Assembly (NCBI GenBank): GCA_964421085.1
Contig: CAYQVO010000032.1
Coordinates: 1-43,722, forward strand
Source of the DNA: CAYQVO01 sp964421085
Lineage (GTDB): Bacteria; Bdellovibrionota_C; UBA2361; CAYQVO01
Direction: 5' to 3'
Length of the DNA: 43,722 nt
Part shown: piece by piece, positions 8,527 through 17,196 of the stretch
Layout of the letters: each line of letters begins with the position of its first letter
How positions within the stretch are numbered: position 1 is the first letter of the stretch
Program-made: the position numbers and the translations under genes
Notes under the pieces: generated by a model
What the model saw: only the letters and a program-made list of their open reading frames with translations
Database searches by the model: none
What the model was told of the DNA's origin: nothing

Positions 8527-9476
8527 TTCTTTTTCTTCCCCTGTTTATCCTTCGATTCCTCGGCTTTTTTCTTAATGACAGCGACTTCCGGCGGACTCAT
8601 TTTTGTGACGCTCACCCCTTTGGGCGCTTCCACCTGCACTTTCACAGTCTCGTCCGGAGCAAGACCCGGGTAAAACCGCACGAAGGGAAATATCTGATCC
8701 TTTCTGAGGCTCTCGATTAATTTCTTCTGACCTGCTACTTCCACAATGATCTTTGCAGGACTGACAACAAAAAGTTCGTTCGAGATCGATCTGATTTCGA
8801 TGGGAACGCTTGAAAATACTTTCTGGATCTCGATAGCTGAAATCTGCACCTGCACATCCACCTGATCCCCGGAAGGTACCGAGCTGAATTTTCCGGGAAC
8901 CTTGATTCTCATCTTCTTTGTGACGGGCTCGTTGGCGTTATCGAGGCCGAATTCGCGGACGTCCACTGGTTCTGTCTCGACTTTTTTCAGATTCTGGAGA
9001 TCGGACTCGACTCCGACGATGGTAACCTTGTCGGGGATGGGCTGGACTGACTCGATTTTAACGCCCTCATTCGGAGAGCCTATTCTGGGAACGACAACCT
9101 CGACCTCTTTTGTGCTGCTGTTCTCGAGAAGCACATCGACAGATGGAGGCTCGATTTCCATAACCTCGACGGGAGGTGTGATACCGAGGTCGTACTTGCT
9201 GAATGTCGCTGTGTATTTCCTGTCCACTGTCGGCGGTATCACGATTTTGAAGAGCGGTTGAGAATTTTCGACCTTGTTGATTAGAAACCCCGGCCCGCGC
9301 AGTGTCACTTTTATCTGCCGGTTCAGGTCCGAAACGATTACCTTCGTCGACGGTTTGTCTTTGAAGTCGAGAGGCACGAGAATCGTCTTCACTGTTATAT
9401 TTTTCTCGCCGTTGACGAACCACCAGATCAGGAGCGCAATGGTCAATGCGAGACATCGAAGTGCGAGTCTGCTCAT
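8523..9476 (-). CDS. ybbR: YbbR-domain protein (CdaR-like)
   Basis: A 317-aa protein anchored by one N-terminal membrane helix (residues ~5-22, L-A-L-T-I-A-L-L-I-W-W-F-V-N-G) and followed by extracytoplasmic YbbR repeats. Each repeat ends in the typical V-x-V-x-G beta-strand pattern, for example I-K-V-T-L-R-G-P, V-T-I-V-G-V and I-I-V-E-V-A-G. The tail is lysine-rich. In Firmicutes the homologue CdaR binds and regulates the c-di-AMP synthase CdaA. Here the gene overlaps both cdaA and glmM by four bases, so the same partnership is expected; that is inference from family and order. Confidence 0.9.
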   Translation of the reverse strand: MSRLALRCLALTIALLIWWFVNGEKNITVKTILVPLDFKDKPSTKVIVSDLNRQIKVTLRGPGFLINKVENSQPLFKIVIPPTVDRKYTATFSKYDLGITPPVEVMEIEPPSVDVLLENSSTKEVEVVVPRIGSPNEGVKIESVQPIPDKVTIVGVESDLQNLKKVETEPVDVREFGLDNANEPVTKKMRIKVPGKFSSVPSGDQVDVQVQISAIEIQKVFSSVPIEIRSISNELFVVSPAKIIVEVAGQKKLIESLRKDQIFPFVRFYPGLAPDETVKVQVEAPKGVSVTKMSPPEVAVIKKKAEESKDKQGKKKK

Positions 9477-10264
9477 GCCGCTTCAGCCTCCTCGAGTTCC
9501 CATTTCGACGTTGTCATGAGGCGGTGAAGCAGGTCGCGAAGCTGGCCGCCGTCCAGGTTTCTGAGGATCCGGCCCTCCCGGACCAGAGATATCGCTCCGG
9601 TTTCCTCAGAGACCACAATTACAGCCGCATCGCTCCGCTCAGACAGACCGAGCGCCGCGCGATGGCGTGTTCCAAGACTCGGGTCAAGATCAGGATTGAA
9701 ACTGAGCGGAAGGACGCATCCTGCTGCTTTGATTCTGTCGCCCTCTATAACGACGGCTCCATCGTGGAGGGGAGAATCCTTCAGAAAAAATGAATACAGA
9801 AGTTTCCTGCTCACCACTGAATCTATCATCGTGCCGTCTTCCAGGAACTCATCAAGGCCGATTTCGCGCTGAAGCACCATCAAGGCGCCCACCTTGTCCC
9901 GGGAAAGCGTGGTTGCGACAAGGGTCAGATCTTCTATGGTCTTTATATGCGCCGGTTTCCCCTGTTTTCTGAATATCGGCTGCATACCGACTTTCGTGAG
10001 CCCCCTCCGTATGTCGTCCTGGAATATCACCACCACGACAAGGATTATGGAACTCAGGAAATTACCAAGAATCCATGCGAGAGTGACAAACCCGAGAGGT
10101 TCCGCAAGAAAGTACAGGAGAACGATCGCTGTAAGCCCCGCGAGCATGGGAGCGGCTCTTGTACCCTTGATTATGAGAAGCACCCGGTAGATGAGGTAGG
10201 CGACGATACTGATATCCGCGATGTTCCGGAAAATAGTCAGCATATCGTCGGTCGAAATGTTCAT
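9473..10264 (-). CDS. cdaA: membrane-bound diadenylate cyclase CdaA
   Basis: A 263-aa c-di-AMP synthase (DisA_N domain) that joins two ATP molecules at the inner membrane. Three hydrophobic segments occupy residues ~15-80, then a short linker and the catalytic domain with the two diagnostic motifs D-G-A (168-170, in S-P-L-H-D-G-A-V) and R-H-R (200-202, in G-T-R-H-R-A-A). Length is standard for CdaA. It overlaps ftsH upstream and ybbR downstream by four bases each. In Geobacter-type operons folP usually lies between ftsH and this gene; it is absent here. Confidence 0.95.
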   Translation of the reverse strand: MNISTDDMLTIFRNIADISIVAYLIYRVLLIIKGTRAAPMLAGLTAIVLLYFLAEPLGFVTLAWILGNFLSSIILVVVVIFQDDIRRGLTKVGMQPIFRKQGKPAHIKTIEDLTLVATTLSRDKVGALMVLQREIGLDEFLEDGTMIDSVVSRKLLYSFFLKDSPLHDGAVVIEGDRIKAAGCVLPLSFNPDLDPSLGTRHRAALGLSERSDAAVIVVSEETGAISLVREGRILRNLDGGQLRDLLHRLMTTSKWELEEAEAA

Positions 10265-12162
10265 TGAACTGCATCTGCTTCAGCAGCCTCTCCGGCGGTT
10301 TCTGATTCCGGCGCTGCCGATGGTTCTGCACCATCGCCGTTCACAACAAGAGGAGGAAGCGCCTCTCCACGCATGAGCGTGTCTATTTCATGCCCTTCCA
10401 GTGTCTCCCTGTCCAGTACCGCCCTGGCGAGAGTGTGAAGAGTCTCCAAATTGTCGCGAAGAAGGTGTCTTGCCTTTTCGAACTGAGTATTCACGATGTT
10501 CTGAACCTCCCGGTCGATTTCGACCTGAGTGGTCTCGCTGTGCTCTCTCGGGCGTCCGATCTCCTTCCCGAGGAACATATGCTCCTCCTTGTTCGAATAA
10601 TGAACCGGGCCGATTTTGTCGCTCATGCCCCATTCGCACACCATGCGGCGGGCGACCTCCGTAGCTCTTTCGATATCGGAGCTTGCTCCAGTGTTCATCT
10701 CGTTGAATACGAGCTCTTCTGCGGCTCTCCCGCCGAAAAATACGCACAGCTGATCGAGCCAGTACGATCTCGAATAGGTGTGCTTGTCGTTTTCGGGGAG
10801 CTGCTGCATCAGACCGAGAGCCATTCCCCGGGGGACGATTGTGAGCTTATGGACGGGGTCGGCGTTTTTTACGAGTTTTGCGACGAGGGCGTGGCCCGCC
10901 TCATGATAGGCGGTGGTCTCTTTCTCTTTTTCCGAAAGAAGCATCGATCTTCTCTCGGCGCCCATCATCACTTTGTCTTTTGCATACTCAAAGTCCTGCC
11001 TGGAGACTGTTTCCTGTCCGCTGCGCGCGGCGCGAAGGGCCGCTTCATTCACGAGGATCTCCAGATCAGCACCCGAAAATCCCGGTGTTCCCCGCGCAAT
11101 GACCGATAACTCCACATCCTCAGCCAGCGGAACCCGCCCGGTATGAACTTTGAGAATTCCAAGACGGCCATTGAGATCCGGACGGGGCACTATCACACGG
11201 CGGTCAAAACGCCCCGGCCGAAGGAGAGCAGGGTCGAGAACATCGGGCCGGTTCGTCGCGGCGATAAGAATTACCCCTTCATTACTTTCGAATCCGTCCA
11301 TCTCGACAAGGAGCTGGTTGAGCGTCTGCTCCCTCTCATCGTGGCCGCCGCCCATGCCGGCGCCCCTGTGGCGGCCCACTGCGTCGATCTCATCAATGAA
11401 TATTATGCACGGCGCGTGTTTCTTTCCCTGAATAAAAAGATCGCGGACACGCGACGCGCCTACGCCTACGAACATTTCGACGAAGTCCGATCCTGATATT
11501 GAGAAAAAAGGTACTCCCGCTTCTCCTGCTATGGCTTTCGCAAGAAGAGTCTTGCCCGTTCCGGGGGCGCCGACAAGAAGCACACCTTTTGGAATGCGGC
11601 CTCCAAGCCGGGTGAACTTCTTCGGGTCTTTCAGGAACTCGATAATCTCCTCCAGTTCGAACCTGGCTTCGTCGATACCGGCCACATCCTTGAAAGTGAT
11701 CTTCTGCTGACTCTCTGTGAGAAGCCTCGCTTTTGATTTTCCGAAACTCATCCCCTTCCCCGCGCCAATCTGGACCTGACGCATGAAGAAAATCCACACT
11801 CCGATCAGGAGAAGCATGGGGAACGCGTTCATGAGAAGAATCAGGTACCAGGGATTCTCAGGCGGCTGCTTGACGTTGATAAGCACATCGTTATCCCGGA
11901 GCATCTCCACAAGATTCGGGTCGCTGGGCGGCACCATAGTCTTGAAAGACTCCGGAGTTGTTCTCGAAGGATCACGGAAGGTCCAGGTAATCGTATTCCC
12001 TTCCATCGTGGCGTCCGCCACCTGATGATTCTCGACACTCGAAAGGAACTCAGAGTATGACTTGTCCCTGATCGTTACGTTTGATTCCTGAACGTACGCG
12101 TACAGGACCACGAAAAGAAGAATGATTATGACCCAGATAAGGTTGCGTGAGATTTGTGTCAA
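10261..12162 (-). CDS. ftsH: ATP-dependent zinc metalloprotease FtsH
   Basis: A 633-aa membrane AAA+ protease that degrades misfolded and regulatory membrane proteins. Two transmembrane helices (residues ~7-24 and ~105-127) flank the periplasmic domain. The AAA module has Walker A G-A-P-G-T-G-K-T at 198-205, Walker B I-I-F-I-D-E-I-D-A-V-G, the pore motif M-F-V-G-V-G and arginine fingers in R-P-G-R-F-D. The zinc site is H-E-A-G-H at 420-424. The C-terminal ~25 residues are an acidic, alanine-rich tail. The start is taken as TTG with AGGTG four bases upstream. It is the first gene of the minus-strand operon, and a candidate promoter lies ~105 bases upstream. Confidence 0.96.
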   Translation of the reverse strand: MTQISRNLIWVIIILLFVVLYAYVQESNVTIRDKSYSEFLSSVENHQVADATMEGNTITWTFRDPSRTTPESFKTMVPPSDPNLVEMLRDNDVLINVKQPPENPWYLILLMNAFPMLLLIGVWIFFMRQVQIGAGKGMSFGKSKARLLTESQQKITFKDVAGIDEARFELEEIIEFLKDPKKFTRLGGRIPKGVLLVGAPGTGKTLLAKAIAGEAGVPFFSISGSDFVEMFVGVGASRVRDLFIQGKKHAPCIIFIDEIDAVGRHRGAGMGGGHDEREQTLNQLLVEMDGFESNEGVILIAATNRPDVLDPALLRPGRFDRRVIVPRPDLNGRLGILKVHTGRVPLAEDVELSVIARGTPGFSGADLEILVNEAALRAARSGQETVSRQDFEYAKDKVMMGAERRSMLLSEKEKETTAYHEAGHALVAKLVKNADPVHKLTIVPRGMALGLMQQLPENDKHTYSRSYWLDQLCVFFGGRAAEELVFNEMNTGASSDIERATEVARRMVCEWGMSDKIGPVHYSNKEEHMFLGKEIGRPREHSETTQVEIDREVQNIVNTQFEKARHLLRDNLETLHTLARAVLDRETLEGHEIDTLMRGEALPPLVVNGDGAEPSAAPESETAGEAAEADAVQ

Positions 12163-12266
12163 GTTTCACCTGTAAAAAGCTACAAAACAAAGCAGCAAAA
12201 CATCTGCTTTCCCAGGGGGCGGAAAAGCCCGGCGTTCTAAAATTACCAAATGGAACAAGAGCTTAA

Positions 12267-12296
12267 ATGATACCCTCCAGCGCGCTCAAATTTCAA
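12267..12296 (-). promoter_or_regulatory. candidate promoter of the ftsH operon
   Basis: On the minus strand, TTGAAA (12291-12296) and TATCAT (12267-12272) are separated by 18 bases, a good sigma-70 match. The -35 sits in CACCTTGAAA, which also resembles the heat-shock sigma-32 -35 element (CTTGAA), fitting a protease gene; the C-rich sigma-32 -10 is not present. Confidence 0.4.
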
Positions 12297-12400
12297 GGTG
12301 CCCCCGGCGATGAGGAAGATTTTCCGGAATTTGCTGCGGCACATGAATCAACTTTTTCCATGACACTTGCAGGGGAACACCCTGAAACGAGGGAGAAACA

Positions 12401-13204
12401 ATGGAATATCAAAAATCGCCGGAAACGGCTGCTCTTTCCGCCGGAACGGGTCCGGGGATCCCTCCCCCTGTCTCTGCACCTCAGACATCCCTCCGGGGGG
12501 TCTTTTCCTTTCAGGGGCCGGAAAACCACCTGGTGACATGCCTCCTTTACCGGGAACACGCCGTGGTTATGGATGCAGATTATCTTCTCGGTAAGCATGG
12601 GGAAGGCGGGGACGCGGTCCCAGGATCAAGGTTCGGCGAAATCCGGACCCCATCAGATCCTGCCGCCCTGCTGGGACACCTCAAAATCCCATAAGTAATA
12701 AAGGCCATTGGTATTATCGCCAATAGTCCCTCAAATCGGGATCTGAACAGTTCGGACGCTCTGGTCGAAGTACTCGATGGACTCGATCCTGAGCAAGGAT
12801 TGGTTGAAGGAATCGAACACACAGTATTGTGCCGGGATGCGGACGGCGTTGAATTCTCCGGCACACTGAGCCTCGAGGAAGTACGCCCCGCCTCCCCTGA
12901 CGGGAAATATCCGGCAGTCATGCAGCCCGTTGTCCGCTCAACGCACCCCGCCCCTGCCACTGACAAGCTGAATATAGTGCTTGCGGCCGTTGATTTCAGT
13001 GATGACAGGGCCGGATGGATTGGCGAAGAAGAGTTAAGGATGAATCTCAGACGTTTTAGTGCCGATGAAGCAGTGAAAATCTGGACTGTTCTTACAATCT
13101 TTCCCGGAAGATATGCCCCCCTGCAAACGGCCCTGCAAGCCTCCGGTTCGACCCTGTCGCCGGAGAAACAGGGGAGAAATTCTGGAGATCGCACGCGCTG
13201 CTGA
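12401..13204 (+). pseudogene. unrecognised reading frame interrupted by one in-frame TAA
   Basis: On the plus strand one frame is open from ATG 12401 to a TAA at 12692-12694 (97 codons) and then from the next codon to a TGA at 13204 (about 169 more). The composition is protein-like, especially 12695-13130: D-A-L-V-E-V-L-D-G-L, then C-R-D-A-D-G-V-E-F-S-G, which faintly resembles a PAS domain edge, and A-V-D-F-S-D-D. I cannot assign a family. It separates ftsH from tilS, which are usually adjacent, and runs against both. No ribosome-binding site follows the TAA. The likeliest reading is a decayed gene; a chance frame in non-coding sequence is possible. This is the only content I can see in the ~1 kb between ftsH and tilS apart from the ftsH promoter. 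Confidence 0.35.
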
Positions 13205-13214
13205 AAAATCCCGA

Positions 13215-14177
13215 TCAGCAGTGATCGTCGATTTTCACCCTCCCTTTCCGCCTTCGGAGAGATTTTCCGCCGGGAAACTCCTTTCCTGCACGTTTGCCCA
13301 GCACGACATCGAAAGCTTCTTTCGCGTGCGCTCTGGATATCTTGTGACCGAGAAGCGGAAGAAAAATCTGCTCGAGCATTCTCCATGTCACTCCTGAAGG
13401 CATCGAGTCACTCGCCGCCCTGAATGCCCGGATGTATTCACTCGATTCCAGCTCGAGACCTCGAAGGGTTTCCAGGCGTTTCAGAGCTATTTCCGTCAGG
13501 GAAGCTTCATCTTCATCCAGGTATCTCGCCCTCGTCGAGAGTACCTCGACTATTCTCGGATCGAACTCTTTCTTCAGAAAGGGAATAAGCAGATGCCGGA
13601 CCTTGTTCCTGAGCATTGAAGTGTCCTGGTTGGTCAGGTCCTCGACAAATGGAACGTTCCGGGACGAAATATAACGGTCGATTTCTTCGCGTGAAACAAA
13701 AAGAAGCGGACGGACACGCCGCGATCTCTCATCCTTCGCCGCGATTCCCCTCAGCTCTTTATTTGCCACCAGGCGCATAAGGAGTGTTTCAGCCGCGTCG
13801 TCAGCCGTGTGAGCTGTAAGAATGTAGTCAAGGCCCTGTTCATGGAGGACTTCCCGGAAGAACACATACCGCCGTTCCCGCCCCCAGCCTTCCACATTCT
13901 GCCCCTGCGGAGGCGGTTCCTCCTTCCTGAAGTGAAAGCGGATATTCTTCGCAGAGCACCACTCCCGGACGAATTCAGCGTCTGAACCGGAACTCTCGCG
14001 CAGGTTGTGATCAAGATGCGCAACCTCCATTTGGAGCTTCAGTTCACGGGAAAGCTCGTGACATCCATGCACGAGGCACATGCTGTCCCGGCCGCCGGAA
14101 ACAGCAATAAGCACTTTTGCGCTTTTCGGAACGTTCATCCGGATTGCCGGGAGAACTTTCCCTTCAGGACGTGTCAT
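13215..14177 (-). CDS. tilS: tRNA(Ile)-lysidine synthetase
   Basis: A 320-aa PP-loop ATPase that converts C34 of tRNA-Ile(CAU) to lysidine so that it reads AUA. The ATP-binding PP-loop S-G-G-R-D-S-M is at residues 27-33, followed by the family motif H-L-D-H-N-L-R (55-61) and T-A-H-T-A-D-D-A-A-E-T. It is shorter than the 430-aa E. coli enzyme, with only a reduced C-terminal region; compact versions are known in other bacteria. The ATG shares one base with the stop of the upstream hsp20 gene, indicating a two-gene unit with the chaperone. Confidence 0.93.
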   Translation of the reverse strand: MTRPEGKVLPAIRMNVPKSAKVLIAVSGGRDSMCLVHGCHELSRELKLQMEVAHLDHNLRESSGSDAEFVREWCSAKNIRFHFRKEEPPPQGQNVEGWGRERRYVFFREVLHEQGLDYILTAHTADDAAETLLMRLVANKELRGIAAKDERSRRVRPLLFVSREEIDRYISSRNVPFVEDLTNQDTSMLRNKVRHLLIPFLKKEFDPRIVEVLSTRARYLDEDEASLTEIALKRLETLRGLELESSEYIRAFRAASDSMPSGVTWRMLEQIFLPLLGHKISRAHAKEAFDVVLGKRAGKEFPGGKSLRRRKGRVKIDDHC

Positions 14178-14641
14178 TACTCTCCGGAAACAGGAATGCG
14201 CCGTCCTGCTTTTTCTCCTGCTGCGCTCTTTTGAAAGCTCAGAGCAAGGATGCCGTTTTTAAAGGAGGCTTTGACGTTGTTCTCATCCACTGCTGCAGGC
14301 AGCGCGAATTCCCGGTCGAAGGAGCCGCCGGAACATTCCGCAAGCACCACTGTGACTCCCTCACCGGCCGCATAGTCCCGCTTCTTCCCCCGGATATGAA
14401 ACGCAGACCTCATGGCTGTGACTTCCAGGTCTGATTCCGCGACTCCCGGAAGTTCCACGTAAGCTTCCACCGCGGTCCCGGTCTCGACAATGACGGCTTT
14501 CGGCGCGAAGCGCCCTCCTCCGAAGAATGATTTCTCACCCGGTTCGTGCGGTTCCCTGCCTGCAATATCCTCTATCACCGAATTGAGCTGTTTCTGGAAA
14601 GCAACAACGGAAGGATAGTAACGTTTAATGAAATCTTTCAT
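14177..14641 (-). CDS. Hsp20/alpha-crystallin small heat-shock protein
   Basis: A 154-aa small heat-shock protein. The alpha-crystallin domain spans residues ~48-150: it begins with P-K-A-V-I-V-E-T-G-T-A, includes A-Y-V-E-L-P-G-V-A-E-S-D-L-E-V (the usual 'v-x-l-P-G-v-x-x-x-d-i-x-v' strand pair), F-H-I-R-G-K-K-R and the conserved C-terminal N-G-I-L-A-L-S-F. The N-terminal 45 residues are variable, as expected. Such proteins hold unfolded clients in the cytoplasm. GGAGAGGG lies nine bases before the ATG, and a good promoter is present upstream. It is directly coupled to tilS. Confidence 0.9.
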   Translation of the reverse strand: MKDFIKRYYPSVVAFQKQLNSVIEDIAGREPHEPGEKSFFGGGRFAPKAVIVETGTAVEAYVELPGVAESDLEVTAMRSAFHIRGKKRDYAAGEGVTVVLAECSGGSFDREFALPAAVDENNVKASFKNGILALSFQKSAAGEKAGRRIPVSGE

Positions 14642-14666
14642 GGCTGTTCCCTCTCCCCTGAAGGGC

Positions 14667-14695
14667 AGTATACCTCAGGCCGCCATCGGCTGCAA
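14667..14695 (-). promoter_or_regulatory. candidate sigma-70 promoter for hsp20-tilS
   Basis: On the minus strand TTGCAG (14690-14695) and TATACT (14667-14672) are exactly 17 bases apart and end 26 bases before the hsp20 start codon. Confidence 0.45.
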
Positions 14696-14753
14696 AAACC
14701 TGCTCCTCCCGGATTCGAAGGAGAAGGCGGGAGCTCCGGGAGGAGGCGGAACC

Positions 14754-15176
14754 TCAGGGCTGCCGGCGGAATTTATCGATACTGAAGGCCCCCGCACCCG
14801 TAAACATCAGGCACAGTGTCCCTGAAAGCAGAATGAGGTCCTTGTTGAAGAGATTTCCGGCAAACGGGAATATCTTGAATACGAAAAGAAATGAACAAAG
14901 CAGAACAGAAGCAATGACTGAAGCAAGAGTTGTCCAGAATCCGAGTACGAGAAGTACTCCGGCCCCGAACTCCAGATATGGCAGAAGCACCGAATATACC
15001 ATCGCGCCATGGCCGCTGATAACGCCGACAGACCGGATACCCTCGATAAATGTTTCCATACTGGAGAGCTTCGTCAAAGCTGCCAGAATGAAATATGCGC
15101 CTATGGACATTCTCAGAAACAAGGGTCCGTAGGATGCGTCACCTATCGGTTCATTGATCTTTATTCCTGTAATCAT
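14754..15176 (-). CDS. DoxX-family integral membrane protein
   Basis: A 140-aa, four-helix inner-membrane protein of the DoxX family. Visible features are Y-G-P-L-F-L-R-M-S-I-G-A-Y-F-I-L-A-A-L-T-K-L in helix 1 (the usual R-x-x-x-G-x-x-F-x-x-x-G-x-x-K pattern), two central hydrophobic helices with L-E-F-G-A-G-V-L-L-V-L-G, and L-F-N-K-D-L-I-L-L-S-G-T-L in the last helix, matching the family's 'n-x-x-x-K-d-x-x-l-l-g' motif. I chose the ATG at 15176 because GGGAG lies six bases before it; the upstream ATG at 15215 has no ribosome-binding site. The precise role is unknown; relatives take part in quinone or thiol redox systems. Confidence 0.85.
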   Translation of the reverse strand: MITGIKINEPIGDASYGPLFLRMSIGAYFILAALTKLSSMETFIEGIRSVGVISGHGAMVYSVLLPYLEFGAGVLLVLGFWTTLASVIASVLLCSFLFVFKIFPFAGNLFNKDLILLSGTLCLMFTGAGAFSIDKFRRQP

Positions 15177-15437
15177 ACTGGCTCCCGTTTTTCCGGACGG
15201 CATACCGGCCGTCATCCTGAATATAAAATGGCGTTCCTGTGTTTGCCAATCAGGAATATCGAAGATCCGTGGTTTTCATTGAACTTGACAGACAGTCACT
15301 CCCGTAAACGTCCTGAGACTGATATTTAAGGAATATCCGGGTGCCTGCTTCGATGTTGCTCGAAGACAGGTGTTCCATATCGCGTTATCAGCTGCGATGG
15401 TATTCAAGATTGAACAGGAAATTAAGGATCAAAGAAA

Positions 15438-16268
15438 ATGGCAAAGACACTGGGAAAGGTCGCAATAGTCGGTGCAGGAGTTATGGGGCAGGCCATTGCC
15501 GACGCTCTTCTGAAAGAAGGCCTTGTCACGCGGCAGAACATGCTCGCATTGACTCGCAGCAGTGAAAGCGCCTCGAAGGCCGGAAAGAGACTTGGAATCC
15601 GGTGCCTCAACACCCTCAAACCGGACACTTTGAGCGGAGCTGACATTGTCATTCTGGCAGTAAAGCCGTTTCAGGCGGCACAGGTACTGAGAGACATTTC
15701 TCAAACGAAGAGGAAACCGGGCTCACTTCTGATATCTGTCGTTACAGGCCTCTCCACCTGCCGCATCGAAGAACTTCTCGGGGGGAAGCCTGCGGTAATC
15801 CGTGCGATCACGAACACTCCCTGCGTGGTCGGTGCCGCCATGACCGCGCTTGTACCGGGCAGCCGCGTGACACATAAACACAAGGCTGTCGCCCGTTCGA
15901 TTTTCGAGGCCGCAGGTCAATGCATTGAAATCGAAGAGAGGCTGGCGGAGGCGATGACGGGCCTGAGTTCGAGCGGTCCCGCATATCTTTATCTGATCAT
16001 GGAAGCTCTTGCCGACGGTGGCGTGCGGGTGGGAATTCCCCGGGATACAGCTCTTAAGATCGCAGCACAGACAGCGGCCGGAGCAGCCAGAATGGTCATG
16101 GAAAGCGGCAGGCATCCGGCGAGCCTTCGCGACGATGTGACCACTCCCGCGGGCTGCACGATTGCAGGTCTCCTTGTAATGGAAGACGGCAGACTGAGAT
16201 CAACCCTTGCCCGCGCCGTTGAAGAAGCCACAAAGGTAGCCCGGGATCTCGGGAAACTGGCAACGTAA
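15438..16268 (+). CDS. proC: pyrroline-5-carboxylate reductase
   Basis: A 276-aa NAD(P)H-dependent enzyme for the last step of proline synthesis. The Rossmann motif V-G-A-G-V-M-G is at residues 11-17, followed by the conserved L-A-V-K-P-F-Q, R-A-I-T-N-T-P-C-V-V-G, the S-S-G-P-A-Y catalytic/proline-binding segment, and the C-terminal V-T-T-P-A-G-C-T-I-A-G-L signature. Length is typical (270-280). AAGGA precedes the ATG. The gene stands alone, convergent with the following secreted-protein gene. The 260 bases before it contain no feature I can support. Confidence 0.95.
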   Translation: MAKTLGKVAIVGAGVMGQAIADALLKEGLVTRQNMLALTRSSESASKAGKRLGIRCLNTLKPDTLSGADIVILAVKPFQAAQVLRDISQTKRKPGSLLISVVTGLSTCRIEELLGGKPAVIRAITNTPCVVGAAMTALVPGSRVTHKHKAVARSIFEAAGQCIEIEERLAEAMTGLSSSGPAYLYLIMEALADGGVRVGIPRDTALKIAAQTAAGAARMVMESGRHPASLRDDVTTPAGCTIAGLLVMEDGRLRSTLARAVEEATKVARDLGKLAT

Positions 16269-16286
16269 TCTCATCGGAAGCACTGC

Positions 16287-16964
16287 TCAGCGCCGGCCAA
16301 GTGGATCCCTCTGAAGTCCTTCTCCGAGTTTTCCCCTGCCGGGCCGCTCAGCAGGCGGCGGTGACGGCTGCGGGCGCACCTCGTGAGGGCGGTTCCCTTC
16401 ATGCTTCCGACCTTCATCTACATGACGATGCCTGCGTCTTTTGTGCCAGTCCCGTCCATAGACATGACCACCGTCGATATCTCTGTAATCGTCTTCAACC
16501 ACCACGACCGTATTGTTCCGGCCGCCGCCATTTTCCCGGGCGGCGTTTTCCTCAAGAAGCTGGTTTGTTTTCTCCTGCTCTTTGACGAGCTTTGCCTCGT
16601 TCACCCTGCTGCTCAATCTGTCGTCCGCGTTATTGACGAGATTCATGCAGTCTTCATATGTCGTCTCCTTCGCCCTGCAGGCGCTTTCGACTCCTGAGAT
16701 ATCGAGGTCTATTCCATGATCTCTCCTCGCACGATCTGCATCTGCACGGAGTCTTCCGGCCAGCGACTCCTTCTTCTTGAGCGCCTCGGCGTCCAGATCC
16801 ACCGGCCTCTCGATTTCAGGAAGAGTCTTCTGCGCCTCGGTTCCCTCACACGGTTTATTTGTCCAGATTCCGCCGCAGTCGTAGAGATCGGAAAAAGCCG
16901 GCCCGGGATGAACGAGAAAGGCCATGACGGCCGCAGCCGAAAAGAGACAGGACCTTTTCATCAC
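16287..16964 (-). CDS. secreted protein with DUF4124-like N-terminal motif
   Basis: A 225-aa exported protein of unknown function. The N-terminus is a classical signal peptide (positive K-R, hydrophobic core, cleavage likely after A-F-S, residue ~25). The mature part starts with L-Y-D-C-G-G-I-W-T-N-K-P-C-E-G, which resembles the small DUF4124 motif (Y-x-C-x-D-x-x-G-x-x-x-Y-T-x-x-P-C). A helical, charged middle carries two further cysteines (S-A-C-R-A-K and Y-E-D-C-M-N), then an acidic D-D-Y-R-D-I-D-G-G and a low-complexity tail rich in R, H and P. Two adjacent ATGs are possible; the second has better spacing from AAGG. It is divergent from the 789-aa gene and convergent with proC. Confidence 0.7.
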   Translation of the reverse strand: MMKRSCLFSAAAVMAFLVHPGPAFSDLYDCGGIWTNKPCEGTEAQKTLPEIERPVDLDAEALKKKESLAGRLRADADRARRDHGIDLDISGVESACRAKETTYEDCMNLVNNADDRLSSRVNEAKLVKEQEKTNQLLEENAARENGGGRNNTVVVVEDDYRDIDGGHVYGRDWHKRRRHRHVDEGRKHEGNRPHEVRPQPSPPPAERPGRGKLGEGLQRDPLGRR

Positions 16965-17131
16965 CTTATTATATTACAGACAACAGGAGCTGTGCCAATG
17001 CAGCCTCTGCGATTTAACTCTCGAATTTCGCAGGCCCAGCCGGCTCATGCGGGAGTGCGTAAGCGATCGCTAATCTCTGAACGGACAGGCGTAATGGTCA
17101 ATTGCCCGGAAAAATCGGGCATTTCAATCGT

Positions 17132-17160
17132 TTGGTTAGCTCCCCGGCATCTGATAGAAT
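17132..17160 (+). promoter_or_regulatory. candidate promoter of the 789-aa gene
   Basis: TTGGTT (17132-17137) and TAGAAT (17155-17160) are 17 bases apart and 36 bases before the ATG at 17197. A small hairpin GCCCG/CGGGC (17104-17120) lies just upstream. Confidence 0.35.
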
Positions 17161-17196
17161 GCATTCTCCACTTCACCATGGCTGTAAGAATTCACT

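Noticed and set aside
12580..13386. Long minus-strand frame (268 codons) between ftsH and tilS
   Set aside because: It runs out of frame into the tilS 3' end, has a Ser/Arg/Pro-rich composition typical of an antisense shadow, and shows no domain; the plus-strand frame in the same place is more protein-like.
16990..17130. Possible riboswitch (CTCTGAACGGACAGG) upstream of the 789-aa gene
   Set aside because: It resembles a glycine-riboswitch end only over a few bases; the paired helices and tandem aptamer are absent.
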